Shown here: positions 1 to 8,242 of the stretch, piece after piece
Layout of the letters: each line of letters opens with the position of its first letter
Position numbering within the stretch: the stretch's first letter is position 1
Assembly (NCBI RefSeq): GCF_001429395.1
Contig: NZ_LMJT01000013.1
Location: 326 to 64,325, forward strand
Source of the DNA: Allobosea sp. Root381
Lineage (GTDB): Bacteria; Pseudomonadota; Alphaproteobacteria; Rhizobiales; Beijerinckiaceae
Direction: 5' to 3'
DNA: 64,000 bases
Notes under the pieces: model-generated
What the model was told of the DNA's origin: nothing
Database searches by the model: none
The model's input: only the letters and a program-made list of their open reading frames with translations
Program-made: the position numbers and the translations under genes

Positions 1-1919
1 GAGCCGGCCGGCGCCGCGCTTGGCCAGCGTGCCGTTGCCGGAGATCGCATTGGCGAAGGCCGCATCGACCGGCTGGTCGATGACCAGCGCGGCATTGTTC
101 CCGATCGAGCCGCTGCCGAAGCTCGTGGCCGAGCCGACCAGCGTGCCGGCCGAAATTGTCGTCCCGCCGGTATGGGTACTGCTGCCGGCCAGCGTGAGCG
201 TGCCTGTCCCGGTCTTGGTGAAGCTGCCAGTCCCCGAGAGGCCGGAGAGGGTAAGGCTCGCATCGGATTGGATGATGCCGCCGCTCGCCCCCAGCGTAAT
301 GATGCGCGACGTGGTGATGGAGGAGCTGGTCCGCAGCGTCCCGCCGTTCAGTGTAACAGGATTGCTGACGGCTCCGAGGCTGGCGTCCCCCGCGATCGAG
401 AGCGTACCGCCGGTCACCGTCCAGGCGGGCATCGATGGCGAGCCACCTATCAAGGTCCAGGTGCTGCCACCCTCCTTGTCAAAGCGGTGATGCCGGTGAA
501 TTGCGCGCCGGTGACGTTGACCTCCGAGACGTCGAAGGACCCGTCGGTTGCTCCGCCCAGCGCGAGCGTGGTGGTGCCGGCGCCGACGACACGGCCCGCG
601 ATGAGGTAGCTGCCGTGGAGCTCGAGCCGGTTTCCCGTGCCGGAAAACACGATTGCCTCGGCATGGCCGCCAGTGCCGCCGGCAACCATACCCGCCACGG
701 TGATCGTGGAGCTGTGGGCAACGATTCCGATGCCGTTCAGCCCGTCCGTGCCAGCGGTGCCGGGATTGATGCCTAAACCTCCGTCTCCGCCGATGCCGCC
801 GTCTCCTCCGGAGACAAACGAGGTGACCCCGATCGTCAGGGTCGCATCAGTGAGTTGGACGCCGATACCGCCATTCCCGCCCTGTCCGCCTCCTCCGCCG
901 GCTGAGATCGCGGCGGCGCCGGCTCCACCGGCCCCGCCGGCGCCGCCGCGGATACCCCAGACAACCTCCTTGAGCACGAGGCTCCCACCGGACAGGATGA
1001 TGCCGGTGCCGCCGGTCGCGCCTTGGCCGCCTGCGCCGCCAAAAAAGCTTGGCGAGTGCGCGATGTCGCCTGCTCCACCTGCGCCGCCTGCGCCGCCGGT
1101 CACGTTGGCCCAGGTCGTCAGGTCGCTGTCAGCGGAGACCAGCCCGGTTCCACCGACACCGCCGATCGCACCGTTTCCTCCCTGACCTCCTATGGAGTCG
1201 CCGCCAGCGCCGCCGCGACCGCCGGCGCCGCCGGCAATCGCGCTCTCGACCGTGAGTGTGCCATTGGAGATTCCGACGCCGATGCCGCCGGCGCCACCTC
1301 CGCCGCCCAAACTGCCGAAGATGGTCCGGGAAAGCCCCCCGGCGCCGCCGGCGCCGCCGGCTCCGCCGGTAATAATCTCCACCGTTCTATAGGTCTGGTA
1401 CACGCCACCAAGGACGAGTCCCCCGCCGCCGCCGCCGCCACCGCCGCCGCCACCGCCGACAACCGCAGGCCCGGCTGCGCCCCCGTTGCCACCAAGGCCG
1501 CCGATAATCGCTGTCGATATCGTCCGGGACGTGTTGAAGCTCGCCGACAAGCCCCCGCCGCCCCCGCCGCCCCCGCCGAAAGTCCCGGAAAATCCGGATC
1601 CACCGGCGCCGCCGTCAAGGGTCCCAGAGCTTCCCGCGGACGAAGATCCACCGCCGCCACCACCGCCACCGCCACCGCCGCTACCATGACCGCCGGGGGT
1701 CGTGCCGCCACCGCCACCGCCCAGACCAACCCCCAAGCCGCCCGCGCCGGCCGATCCGCCTGTTCCCCCCGTGCCGCAGCCAGTACCAGCGGTTTGGCCG
1801 GAGGCGGAGTTGCCGTCCGGGCAGGCGGCCAGGGCCTCGGGCTGCCCGAGGAGCAGGAAAAGTGGCAGCGCCGTGCCGGTGAGAAGCGTCATATTGAGCG
1901 GGCGAAAGGGATAGCGCAT
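1..1919 (-). pseudogene. Glycine-rich autotransporter, 5' part, one frameshift (3' end outside window)
   Basis: This is the N-terminal part of a very large secreted autotransporter adhesin. Residues 1-31 form a signal peptide with a cleavage-like ALA-A at its end. About 350 residues of glycine-dominated repeats (GGAGGAGG type) follow, typical of PE-PGRS-like or RTX-free autotransporter passengers. The first frame stops at 450. From about 486 down to position 1 the next frame (codons beginning at positions 1, 4, 7 and so on) is fully open. It reads FDKEGGSTWTL, then beta-helix segments such as GTGTLTLAG and LTLSGLSGTGS, which are autotransporter-associated beta-strand repeats. The change of frame lies at 481-486 and fits loss of one base. 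The beta-barrel would lie left of the window. Sequencing error, slippage or true decay cannot be separated here. The upstream region is AT-rich, with no clear ribosome binding site. Confidence 0.7.
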
Positions 1920-2833
1920 GATCAGTCTTATCCGGTAATGCGTTATGCGCTCTCACGACGCGCAGTCAGAATCTATCAAAACGTATAACTTAAAAAACAC
2001 GAGGTGCGAAATTGCCTACACACGCAAATATATCTCGATCATGTTGCGATTTATCCGGTCACGGCGAACACAAAACGATCAATCTACTCGACTCATCTGG
2101 GTAATACGATACAGGTGACTGATTAGCAAAACGGCTGAAGAACGGTTGCGGGTGGAAGGGTTCGATGATCGCTTCTGGCCCTCGAATTCCGACGTGGCCA
2201 TTTCCTGCTCGCGGCCCGTTGCGCAACTCACCGCGGACGCTATCGTCTTGACATGACGAGCGAATTAGACGCGGGGCGAGCCCTCTCACAGCGCGGGACA
2301 GATGCGATATCCGCATTCCAACGCAATGCCATCACGATGGTCGAGGCGCTACGGTTCTTCGACGCCAACCATTCGAGACACGGTCACGGCGCCGCAGTAA
2401 AAGGGGCGATCATCAGGTCGCAACGTTTCAAGTTGCTGCTGCGCATGACCGACGACGGAAGCACCGAGAACACCGACAAGAATGATGATCTTCCGCACGC
2501 CCCCTCCAACGAGACCGCGCTTGTAGACACTCAATTCCCAGCGTCGGCAATGGTCTGGAAGCGGACGGTCAGCAGTTTGGCCTCTGGGTCTCCACTGGAG
2601 TGTCTACCGCCTTTTGGGCAAGGCAAGAATGTCCCGGGGAACCGTCCGGCGCCGGCACGCCGTCGAGGAGCACAAAGCGAGCCAAATGGGCGCCATGAAT
2701 TCCGGCCGGGAACCGCATCTTTCCATGGATGAGGAAGGCGCCTCTCTGATTGCGGGTTAGGACTCCCTTTTGCACGAGCTGGATCAAACCGAACTGGCTC
2801 GGCAGCACCTCGTAGGCTGCCAAAAACAGGCTC
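1920..2833. other. Intergenic region, about 0.9 kb, no convincing gene
   Basis: The first 140 bases, upstream of the autotransporter on the minus strand, are AT-rich compared with the rest of the window and probably hold its promoter. The remainder contains open frames on both strands, but none has a recognisable domain or a good ribosome binding site. The only frame with a protein-like feature is the small signal-peptide frame listed separately at 2349-2534. Confidence 0.5.
2349..2534 (-). CDS. Possible small secreted protein
   Basis: This is a 61-residue frame with a TTG start. Residues 1-32 look like a signal peptide: basic residues, then a hydrophobic stretch around IIILVGVLGASVV, then GHA-Q as a cleavage site. 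The mature part would be only about 29 residues. No strong ribosome binding site precedes the start and no family is recognised. It may be the remnant of a longer secreted protein or chance. Confidence 0.2.
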   Translation of the reverse strand: MSVYKRGLVGGGVRKIIILVGVLGASVVGHAQQQLETLRPDDRPFYCGAVTVSRMVGVEEP

Positions 2834-2859
2834 GGCGACCCGGTCGATTCCGGGTCGCC
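2834..2859. terminator. Strong hairpin, terminator-like
   Basis: Perfect 10-bp inverted repeat GGCGACCCGG / CCGGGTCGCC with a 6-base loop. There is no run of T after it on either strand, so it may be a terminator or a stable RNA end. It sits about 100 bases ahead of the methyltransferase gene and insulates it from the region to the left. Confidence 0.45.
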
Positions 2860-2861
2860 GG

Positions 2862-2888
2862 TTGAGCCAAGCGTAATCATGCTATAGA
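2862..2888 (+). promoter_or_regulatory. Candidate promoter of the methyltransferase gene
   Basis: TTGAGC at 2862-2867 and TATAGA at 2883-2888 resemble a sigma-70 -35/-10 pair, with a spacer of 15 bases that is shorter than the usual 17. The pair follows the hairpin directly and lies 75 bases before the ATG at 2963. Confidence 0.3.
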
Positions 2889-2962
2889 ACCCTCCCCATC
2901 CGGCACATCGGATGCACGACCGGGATACTCTCCAGGCAACAACCGAGGAGGAAACATATAAT

Positions 2963-3898
2963 ATGCAGATTGCAAACATCAATAAATCGAAAGCAATATT
3001 TGACGAAATCTATATCTCAACAGATCCAAGGTCATATTTTTCAGTACTCGGCGCACTTGACTATATGATACCGGACGTGGCGGAACCTGTCATTCGCCAG
3101 ATCCTGGCAGCCAAGACCGCCCTGCACGGCACAGCCCCGACCGTGCTCGATGTGGGGTGCTCCTATGGGATCAATGCGGCCACGCACCGCTTTCCGCTCA
3201 ACTTCGCCACGCTGAAGAAGCGCTACGCGCGACGGGAGATGATGCAGATCGATGCGCGCGAACTGGCACGGCTCGATCGCCACTTCTATGCAAGCTGGCC
3301 CGACGTGGGACACGGAAGCTTCATCGGCCTCGATGTCTCGGAACCGGCGATCCGCTACGCCAATGAGGCGGGGCTTCATGCCGCTGGCGTTGCCGCCAAC
3401 CTCGAGGCGGACGAACTCTCGCCATCGGACGCGGCCCTCATCGCGCCGGCGGACGTCCTGTTGTCGACCGGCGCCATCGGCTACGTCACCGGCCGGACTT
3501 ACGGCAAGCTTCTCGACGCGCTCACCGGGACGCCTTGGGTCATTTCGTTCGTGCTGAGGATGTTTCCTTATCAGGAGTTCATCGATCTCTTCACCGAGCG
3601 TGGCCTCGTCACCGAACGGCTGACCGGCGCGACCTTCGTGCAGCGCCGCTTTCGTGACGAGACGGAATTCGAGCTGAGCCTGGCGGCGTTGCGCGCTCAG
3701 GGGATCGACCCCGAAGGCATCGAGTCGGAAGGCCTGTTCCAGGCCGAACTGTTCCTGTCGCGTCCCAAGGCGGACGTCGAAGCCGCGCCGCTCGATGAGA
3801 TCGTCACCGTTTCCAGCGGGCGGTTCAACCAGATCAACAGCCGCTTCGTTCAGATCGAGGATGAAGGCGGTCGCCCGCGCACCGCCATAGAAGCCTGA
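2963..3898 (+). CDS. Class I SAM-dependent methyltransferase-like protein
   Basis: A 311-residue protein. The ATG at 2963 was chosen because GAGGAGG stands 11 bases upstream; the frame opens earlier, at 2912, without such a site. Residues about 58-70 (TVLDVGCSYGINA) are the glycine-rich SAM-binding motif I of Rossmann-fold methyltransferases. FIGLDVSEPAIRYA, further on, fits the acidic end of strand beta-2. The C-terminal 100 residues are not a standard methyltransferase region and may set the substrate, which cannot be told from sequence. The gene stands alone: a hairpin and promoter precede it and a hairpin (3902-3921) follows its stop. Confidence 0.75.
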   Translation: MQIANINKSKAIFDEIYISTDPRSYFSVLGALDYMIPDVAEPVIRQILAAKTALHGTAPTVLDVGCSYGINAATHRFPLNFATLKKRYARREMMQIDARELARLDRHFYASWPDVGHGSFIGLDVSEPAIRYANEAGLHAAGVAANLEADELSPSDAALIAPADVLLSTGAIGYVTGRTYGKLLDALTGTPWVISFVLRMFPYQEFIDLFTERGLVTERLTGATFVQRRFRDETEFELSLAALRAQGIDPEGIESEGLFQAELFLSRPKADVEAAPLDEIVTVSSGRFNQINSRFVQIEDEGGRPRTAIEA

Positions 3899-3901
3899 GC
3901 T

Positions 3902-3921
3902 GGCGCGCAACAAGGCGCGCC
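3902..3921. terminator. Hairpin after the methyltransferase gene
   Basis: GGCGCGC and GCGCGCC form a 7-bp stem with a 6-base loop, starting 4 bases after the stop codon. There is no T run, so this is a weak factor-independent terminator at best. Confidence 0.35.
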
Positions 3922-4391
3922 CCGTGACACCCAGCTGATCATCTCGCTCGGGGCGGCGACCTCACGGCTTCGATGGCGGGCGCAGCTTCGCGCTCGACAC
4001 GATTGATCTCGACATGGACGCCAGCGCCCTCGTGGCGCTGGTAGGAGGCTCGGGTCCGACAGGCCATCGAACGAGCCGGCGCCACGCGTTCGCCCCTCCT
4101 GCCTAGGGTTTCGGCCCAATCGACTTCCGTGCTCAGTGCCGGGGTCGAACGCTCGATCACGGTCGTCCGGCCTTTTCACCCCAACGGAATCCGCTTGAGG
4201 GAGACGTCAACGTGCGCGGGCGCAGTCAAACTGCCCGAGGTGTTGCCTGCCCCCTGGGGCGGAGGTCATCACCATGTCCGTCTCCGGCCTTCCCAGGGCC
4301 TCGCAAGACCCTCAGAGATCAAGGTCCGAACGACTGAACATCCGTCCTGACAGACAACCCCGCGGCGCGCCAGGCTGAAGCAGAGGCGCAT
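3922..4391. other. Intergenic, no recognisable gene
   Basis: Short frames occur on both strands, but none has a family signature, a start site or an RBS. The stretch ends at the truncated recombinase and probably contains debris from earlier insertions at the tRNA locus. Confidence 0.4.
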
Positions 4392-5006
4392 ATGCAGTTG
4401 CATGTCTTCCGACCCGTAGCGGAGGGTGGCGAGCTAAAGAGATCGCCGCAACAACCACTCGCCCCGCGGCGTCGTTTGGCCGGCTTCCTCGAAACCCTGC
4501 CGAAGGTAGAACGAAAGCGGGCTTGCTGGGCCGAGAACAACGCTCGTTTCGATCGTTTGGACCCGCTGGACCTCATCTGTCGCAGGAAGAGAGCTAGCGC
4601 AGCTGCGCGCCATATCCTGCGTCTCTATCGCCTGATCGAGGATGGCGTCACCGAACTCGATGATCTTCTCCGGGACCGCATCGCCACCCTCAAGCTTGAA
4701 CGCGAGCGGGCTCAGGCGGCGCTCGTCCGGATCCGGACCCAGATCGTCCCGGCAGCGGCGATTCCGCCGGAGGTCATCGAGCAGTTCGGCCGAGCCATGC
4801 GCGAGAACATCACCACCGGGGAGGTGCCTTTCCGCAAGGCCTACCTCCGCTCGGTCATCGATCGCATCGAGGTCGACGATCATGCTATCCGCATAGTCGG
4901 GGATCGTGGAACTCTCGAGCAGGTTGTGGCGGGAAAAAGCGTACCTGCGACCGGTGTTCGCAGTTTGGTACGGAAATGGCGCGCCCGACACGATTCGAAC
5001 GTGTGA
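4392..5006 (+). pseudogene. C-terminal fragment of a large serine recombinase
   Basis: From about residue 75 (ILRLYRLIEDGVTELDDLL, near 4614) to the end, the frame matches the C-terminal coiled-coil and tail of resolvase/invertase-type large serine recombinases. Typical phrases are LYRLIEDGV, ENITTG, RKAYLRSVIDRIEV and VRKWRAR. The N-terminal catalytic domain and the recombinase domain are missing, and the first 70 residues are not recognisable. The stop at 5006 lies inside tRNA-Arg, so the last ten residues (ending RARHDSNV) are the tRNA 3' end read backwards. Such an end is common for integrases whose gene abuts their tRNA attachment site. This is a relic of an older insertion. Confidence 0.65.
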
Positions 5007-5053
5007 CCTTTGCCTTCGGAGGGCAACGCTCTATCCAGCTGAGCTACGGGCGC
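4977..5053 (-). tRNA. tRNA-Arg (anticodon CCG)
   Basis: On the minus strand this 77-base sequence folds as a cloverleaf. The acceptor stem is GCGCCCG with CGGGCGC, the D-arm is GCTCAGCTGGATAGAGC, the 7-base anticodon loop CTCCGAA gives CCG, the T-arm is ACACG-TTCGAAT-CGTGT, the discriminator is G, and the CCA is encoded. It reads CGG codons. It is the only complete tRNA in the window and is the attachment site of the island to its right. Its 5' part with about 90 bases upstream is repeated at 32844-32932. Its 3' half is repeated in the opposite orientation at 5129-5165 and in three further copies. Confidence 0.95.
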
Positions 5054-5176
5054 AAACCGTGGAAGGTGGATAGCCGATCATCGCCGCTTCGGCAATGCGG
5101 GATTTGCGAAAGAGCGAAGAGCCGATCAGGCAAAGGTCGCGCGTTCGAACCGTGTCGGGCGCGCCGCGGATGTGGC
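5014..5176 (+). repeat. Island repeat A (tRNA 5' part, spacer, inverted tRNA 3' half)
   Basis: Bases 5014-5053 belong to the functional tRNA. Bases 5054-5102 are a spacer shared almost perfectly with copy D. Bases 5129-5165 carry a tRNA-Arg 3' half (GGCAAAGG...TTCGAAC...CGGGCGCGCC) in plus orientation. From 5076 on, the same block occurs again at 6615, 10559 and 32906. Copy A is the most diverged: its T-stem no longer pairs fully, and the segment around 5105-5128 differs. Confidence 0.8.
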
Positions 5177-5334
5177 TATCATCCGCGAGCAGGAGGCCGT
5201 TTGTCGCCGGCTCGACGTCGAGAGCCGATGCAGGTCGACACAGGATTCGTCTCCTTACCGATATCGCTTTATGTCCAGTGGTGAAATACACGTATGCAAG
5301 CACTGACCATGTTGACTTAACCGAGAAACGTTCC

Positions 5335-6534
5335 ATGCGATTGCTGGTGACCAAGTCGACGAAAGTGCTGTGCGCCGTTGCAGGGCTCCTTCCTGGTCGA
5401 CTTGCTTGCCTGGGGGCGACATTAGCGGCTTCGCTGCTGGCGGCAGGCTGCGGATCGAGACCCGAAGCGGGCTTTCTAGCGACGGCAGCCGAGATCGACT
5501 CCGGTTCGACGGCGCACACACTTCTCGTCGCTACCACGCGCAAGCGAGATGATCGGCCAGGCACCCTGTTCAACGGCGAGCGGAGCACGCCGCTGGATTT
5601 TGCAAAGATCGTCGTTTCGGTGCCTGAGAAGCATGCCGAGGGCGAAGTCGAATGGGCATCGACTCCGCCGGGTAATCCAAAGACCGACTTCGTCGTCCGC
5701 CAGGCCGGTTACCTCGATAGCGAGAAGGCGTTCGTCAGCACACTGAACGCTCAACTCGCCGCAAAGCCGAGGGGAAAGCGCAACGTCTTTCTCTTCATCC
5801 ATGGCTACAACACCATGTTCGCCGAGGGGCTCTATCGCTTTACCCAACTCGTGCATGATTCACGCGCGGAGGGCGTGCCGGTTCTGTTCACGTGGGCGTC
5901 TCGAGGTCAGGTGACGCAGTATGTCTATGACACCAACAGTGCCACGGCAGCGCGCGACGATCTCGAGCGAACCATTCGACTTCTCTTCGCTAGCAATGCG
6001 GATCAGATAAACATCCTGGCGCATTCCATGGGCAATTGGGTAACGGTCGAGGCGCTACGGCAGATTCGGATCTCCGGCGGCCTGCCGCAGTCGTCGAAGC
6101 TCGGGCGAGTGGTGCTGGCAGCGCCCGATATCGATATCGACGTCTTCAAGTCGCAGATGCGTCGCTTCGGCAAACCGGCCAAGCCGTTCTTCGTGGTGCT
6201 CTCAAAGGACGACAAGGCGCTGGGGGCGTCGAATTTCCTGGCGGGAGGCCGGGGCAGACTCGGAGCCGATTCCGACCCGGAGGAATTGGCCGCTCTGGGC
6301 GCTATCGTCATCGATATGACCGAGGTAAAGGGACTCGATTCCAGTAACCACGGCAAATTCGCGCAACTGGCTGCTGTTGCGCCCAGGCTCACCGCGGTCC
6401 TCGAGAGCGGCGTTGCGAGGCAACGAACGCCAGCGAGCGCTCAGGATATCGCGGGTGGGTCGCTCGAGGCCATCGTCAAGCTTCCAATAACCATCATCGG
6501 TGCCCCGTTCCGGCTTCTCTCGGGCGGAGTCTGA
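5335..6534 (+). CDS. Lipoprotein alpha/beta hydrolase (DUF900 type)
   Basis: A 399-residue protein. The ATG at 5335 is preferred over earlier starts because it gives a clean lipoprotein signal: a basic N-terminus, a hydrophobic core, and the lipobox LAAGC with the lipidated Cys near residue 38. The body matches the DUF900 / alpha-beta hydrolase family. FLFIHGYNT is the strand before the oxyanion hole, and LAHSMGN is the GxSxG-type nucleophile elbow. VVLAAPDID and the late His in SSNHGKF fit the acid and base positions. It is probably a membrane-anchored periplasmic esterase or lipase of unknown substrate. It is the only gene between repeats A and B, so it appears to be a one-gene island module. 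The RBS is weak. Confidence 0.8.
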   Translation: MRLLVTKSTKVLCAVAGLLPGRLACLGATLAASLLAAGCGSRPEAGFLATAAEIDSGSTAHTLLVATTRKRDDRPGTLFNGERSTPLDFAKIVVSVPEKHAEGEVEWASTPPGNPKTDFVVRQAGYLDSEKAFVSTLNAQLAAKPRGKRNVFLFIHGYNTMFAEGLYRFTQLVHDSRAEGVPVLFTWASRGQVTQYVYDTNSATAARDDLERTIRLLFASNADQINILAHSMGNWVTVEALRQIRISGGLPQSSKLGRVVLAAPDIDIDVFKSQMRRFGKPAKPFFVVLSKDDKALGASNFLAGGRGRLGADSDPEELAALGAIVIDMTEVKGLDSSNHGKFAQLAAVAPRLTAVLESGVARQRTPASAQDIAGGSLEAIVKLPITIIGAPFRLLSGGV

Positions 6535-6552
6535 TTCAGGTTATTTCCTGAA
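6535..6552. terminator. Short hairpin after the hydrolase gene
   Basis: TTCAGG and CCTGAA form a 6-bp stem with a 6-base loop, overlapping the end of the stop region. Weak. Confidence 0.25.
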
Positions 6553-6614
6553 GCTCGCGTCGACGATGCTTCAGACATGTCGCGGGCTTCTTTCACGGCG
6601 GGCAGCCCGTCGTC

Positions 6615-6711
6615 CCGCCGCTTCGGCAATGCGGGATTTTGCAAGGGGGTGAAGGGGCAAGGTGACAAAGGTCACACGTTCGAAGCGTGGGGCGCGCGCC
6701 GCGGTTGTGGC
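6615..6711 (+). repeat. Island repeat B (attachment-like)
   Basis: Second copy of the roughly 100-bp block. It runs from CCGCCGCTTCGGCAATGCGG through a tRNA-Arg 3' half (ACAAAGGTCACACGTTCGAA onward) to CGCGGTTGTGGC. It differs from C and D by a few substitutions, including in the acceptor part (GTGGGGCGCGCG). It lacks the tRNA 5' part and does not fold as a tRNA. Confidence 0.85.
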
Positions 6712-6958
6712 TGGCCGATAGCAATGCAAGGGCGACAGGCCGGAGCTGGCGTGCGAAGCACCTTGCAATACCCTCCCATCGTCATCTCGCGCGATTATGG
6801 CCGCCATATTTTTCTTCTATAGTAGAATTTGATTGCTCGTATCCGGGCGGATGTTAGCATCCGTCCGCCCGGGGCGCGGTTGCGCGTCTGGTGCCAAGGT
6901 TTCGGGCCAAAGGCCAAGCCATAAAGGCGAAACCATCATAATCAGGGGAGAACGCGCA

Positions 6959-8164
6959 ATGAGCACGCCTGTTAAGCGAAATTCGGTTCTGGCGGCTGTG
7001 GTGCTGGTCTGCACGCTGCCTGCGGACGCCAACGACAAGCCCTTCCGGATCGGCGTCGTCGACGACATGTCCGGCACTTTCTCGGACAATGGCGGGCCCG
7101 GCACAGTGTTGTCAGTCCGTATGGCCGTCGAGGATTTCGGCGGCGCTGTCCTTGGCCGCCAGATCGAAGTCGTCGTCGCCGATCATCAGAGCAAGCCTGA
7201 TATTGGCTCGGCCCAGGCGCGCCAGTTCATCGACGAACGCGGCGTCAGCGTCATCCTTCCCGGTGGGTCGAGTTCGGTCGGCCTTGCGGTTCAGGCGGTG
7301 GCGCGCGAGCGCGGCGTAACCACCCTCGTCAGCGGCGGATATGCCCCGAACTTCACCGGTGCCCAATGCTCACCCTTCGGCACGCAGTGGGCTCCGTCGA
7401 CATTCGAGCTCGCGAATGCCGTCGCCAAGGGGGTGGTCGAAGACGGCGGCAACAAATGGTTCTTTCTCACGGCCGACTATGTCTTCGGTCACAGCCTCTC
7501 GGCCGACGCCAGCAAGGCCGTGAAGGCGGCCGGTGGCCAGGTGCTCGGCGAGGCCCGCCACCCGCTGGGGACGGCCGACCTGTCGTCGCCGCTGCTGACG
7601 GCGCAATCGTCGGGCGCAAACGTCATCGGGCTTGCAAATGCCGGGCCGGATCTGGTGAATTCGCTCAAGCAGATGCGTGAATTCGGCGTCAAAGCGAAAC
7701 CCGCAACGATGCTCGTCTACGAGAACAACGTTGTCGCCCTCGGGCTCTCGGCTGCACAGGGCCTGAAGCTCTCGGCACCATTCTACTGGGACATCAACGA
7801 AGCGACGCGCACCTGGGCGAAGCGCTACATGGCGCGCTTCGACAACAAGGTTCCGACCATGGGGCATGCGCTCGCCTATGTCGCGACCTCGCATTATCTC
7901 AAGGCGGTGAACGAGCTCGGCAGCGACGATGCCACGGGCATAGCGAAGAAGATCCGCGAACTGCCGATCACTGGAGACATCATCCAGAAGGCAAGGATCC
8001 AAGACAACGGCCGCGTCGTCATGGATATGCATCTCTTCGAGGTGAAGTCTCCTGCGGAATCAAATAGCCCGGCGGATCTCTACAAGGTCCTGGCCACCTT
8101 GCCGAGCGAGGGGCTCTTTACCCCCGCAGAGCAGAGCGGCTGCCAGCACCTGCACAAACCATGA
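6959..8164 (+). CDS. ABC transporter substrate-binding protein (Leu/Ile/Val type)
   Basis: A 401-residue periplasmic protein. The ATG at 6959 follows AGGGGAG by 9 bases. Residues 1-22 are a signal peptide ending ADA-ND. The mature protein begins KPFRIGVVDDMSGTFSDNGG, the standard opening of type I periplasmic binding proteins of branched-chain amino acid or aromatic substrate transporters. No permease or ATPase gene is nearby, so it would have to use components encoded elsewhere or act as a sensor. It precedes an aldehyde dehydrogenase and probably shares its promoter, with a strong hairpin between them that may set relative mRNA levels. Together they suggest uptake and oxidation of an aldehyde-yielding compound. 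The substrate is unknown. Confidence 0.85.
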   Translation: MSTPVKRNSVLAAVVLVCTLPADANDKPFRIGVVDDMSGTFSDNGGPGTVLSVRMAVEDFGGAVLGRQIEVVVADHQSKPDIGSAQARQFIDERGVSVILPGGSSSVGLAVQAVARERGVTTLVSGGYAPNFTGAQCSPFGTQWAPSTFELANAVAKGVVEDGGNKWFFLTADYVFGHSLSADASKAVKAAGGQVLGEARHPLGTADLSSPLLTAQSSGANVIGLANAGPDLVNSLKQMREFGVKAKPATMLVYENNVVALGLSAAQGLKLSAPFYWDINEATRTWAKRYMARFDNKVPTMGHALAYVATSHYLKAVNELGSDDATGIAKKIRELPITGDIIQKARIQDNGRVVMDMHLFEVKSPAESNSPADLYKVLATLPSEGLFTPAEQSGCQHLHKP

Positions 8165-8171
8165 AGCGGCC

Positions 8172-8212
8172 TCGCCACGCGAAGCATGCCGGACCGGCGC
8201 TTCGCGTGGCGA
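8172..8212. terminator. Perfect 14-bp hairpin between two genes of one operon
   Basis: TCGCCACGCGAAGC and GCTTCGCGTGGCGA form a 14-bp stem with a 13-base loop, just after the stop at 8164 and 30 bases before the next ATG. There is no T run. It could be a partial terminator or an mRNA-stabilising element that keeps binding-protein mRNA above dehydrogenase mRNA. Confidence 0.5.
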
Positions 8213-8242
8213 CACCCGACTCTGCTTTCCCGGAGAGTGGCG

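Noticed and set aside
20..1988. Long proline/alanine-rich frames on the plus strand opposite the autotransporter
   Set aside because: They are the antisense image of glycine-rich codons (GGC/GCC) and have no start context or domain.
2253..2982. Frames of 159 and 137 codons on opposite strands
   Set aside because: No ribosome binding site, no domain, odd composition; one overlaps the promoter region of the methyltransferase gene.
6615..6711. Repeats B, C and D as additional functional tRNA genes
   Set aside because: They hold only a 3' half (D also a separate 5' part on the other strand), so no cloverleaf can form.
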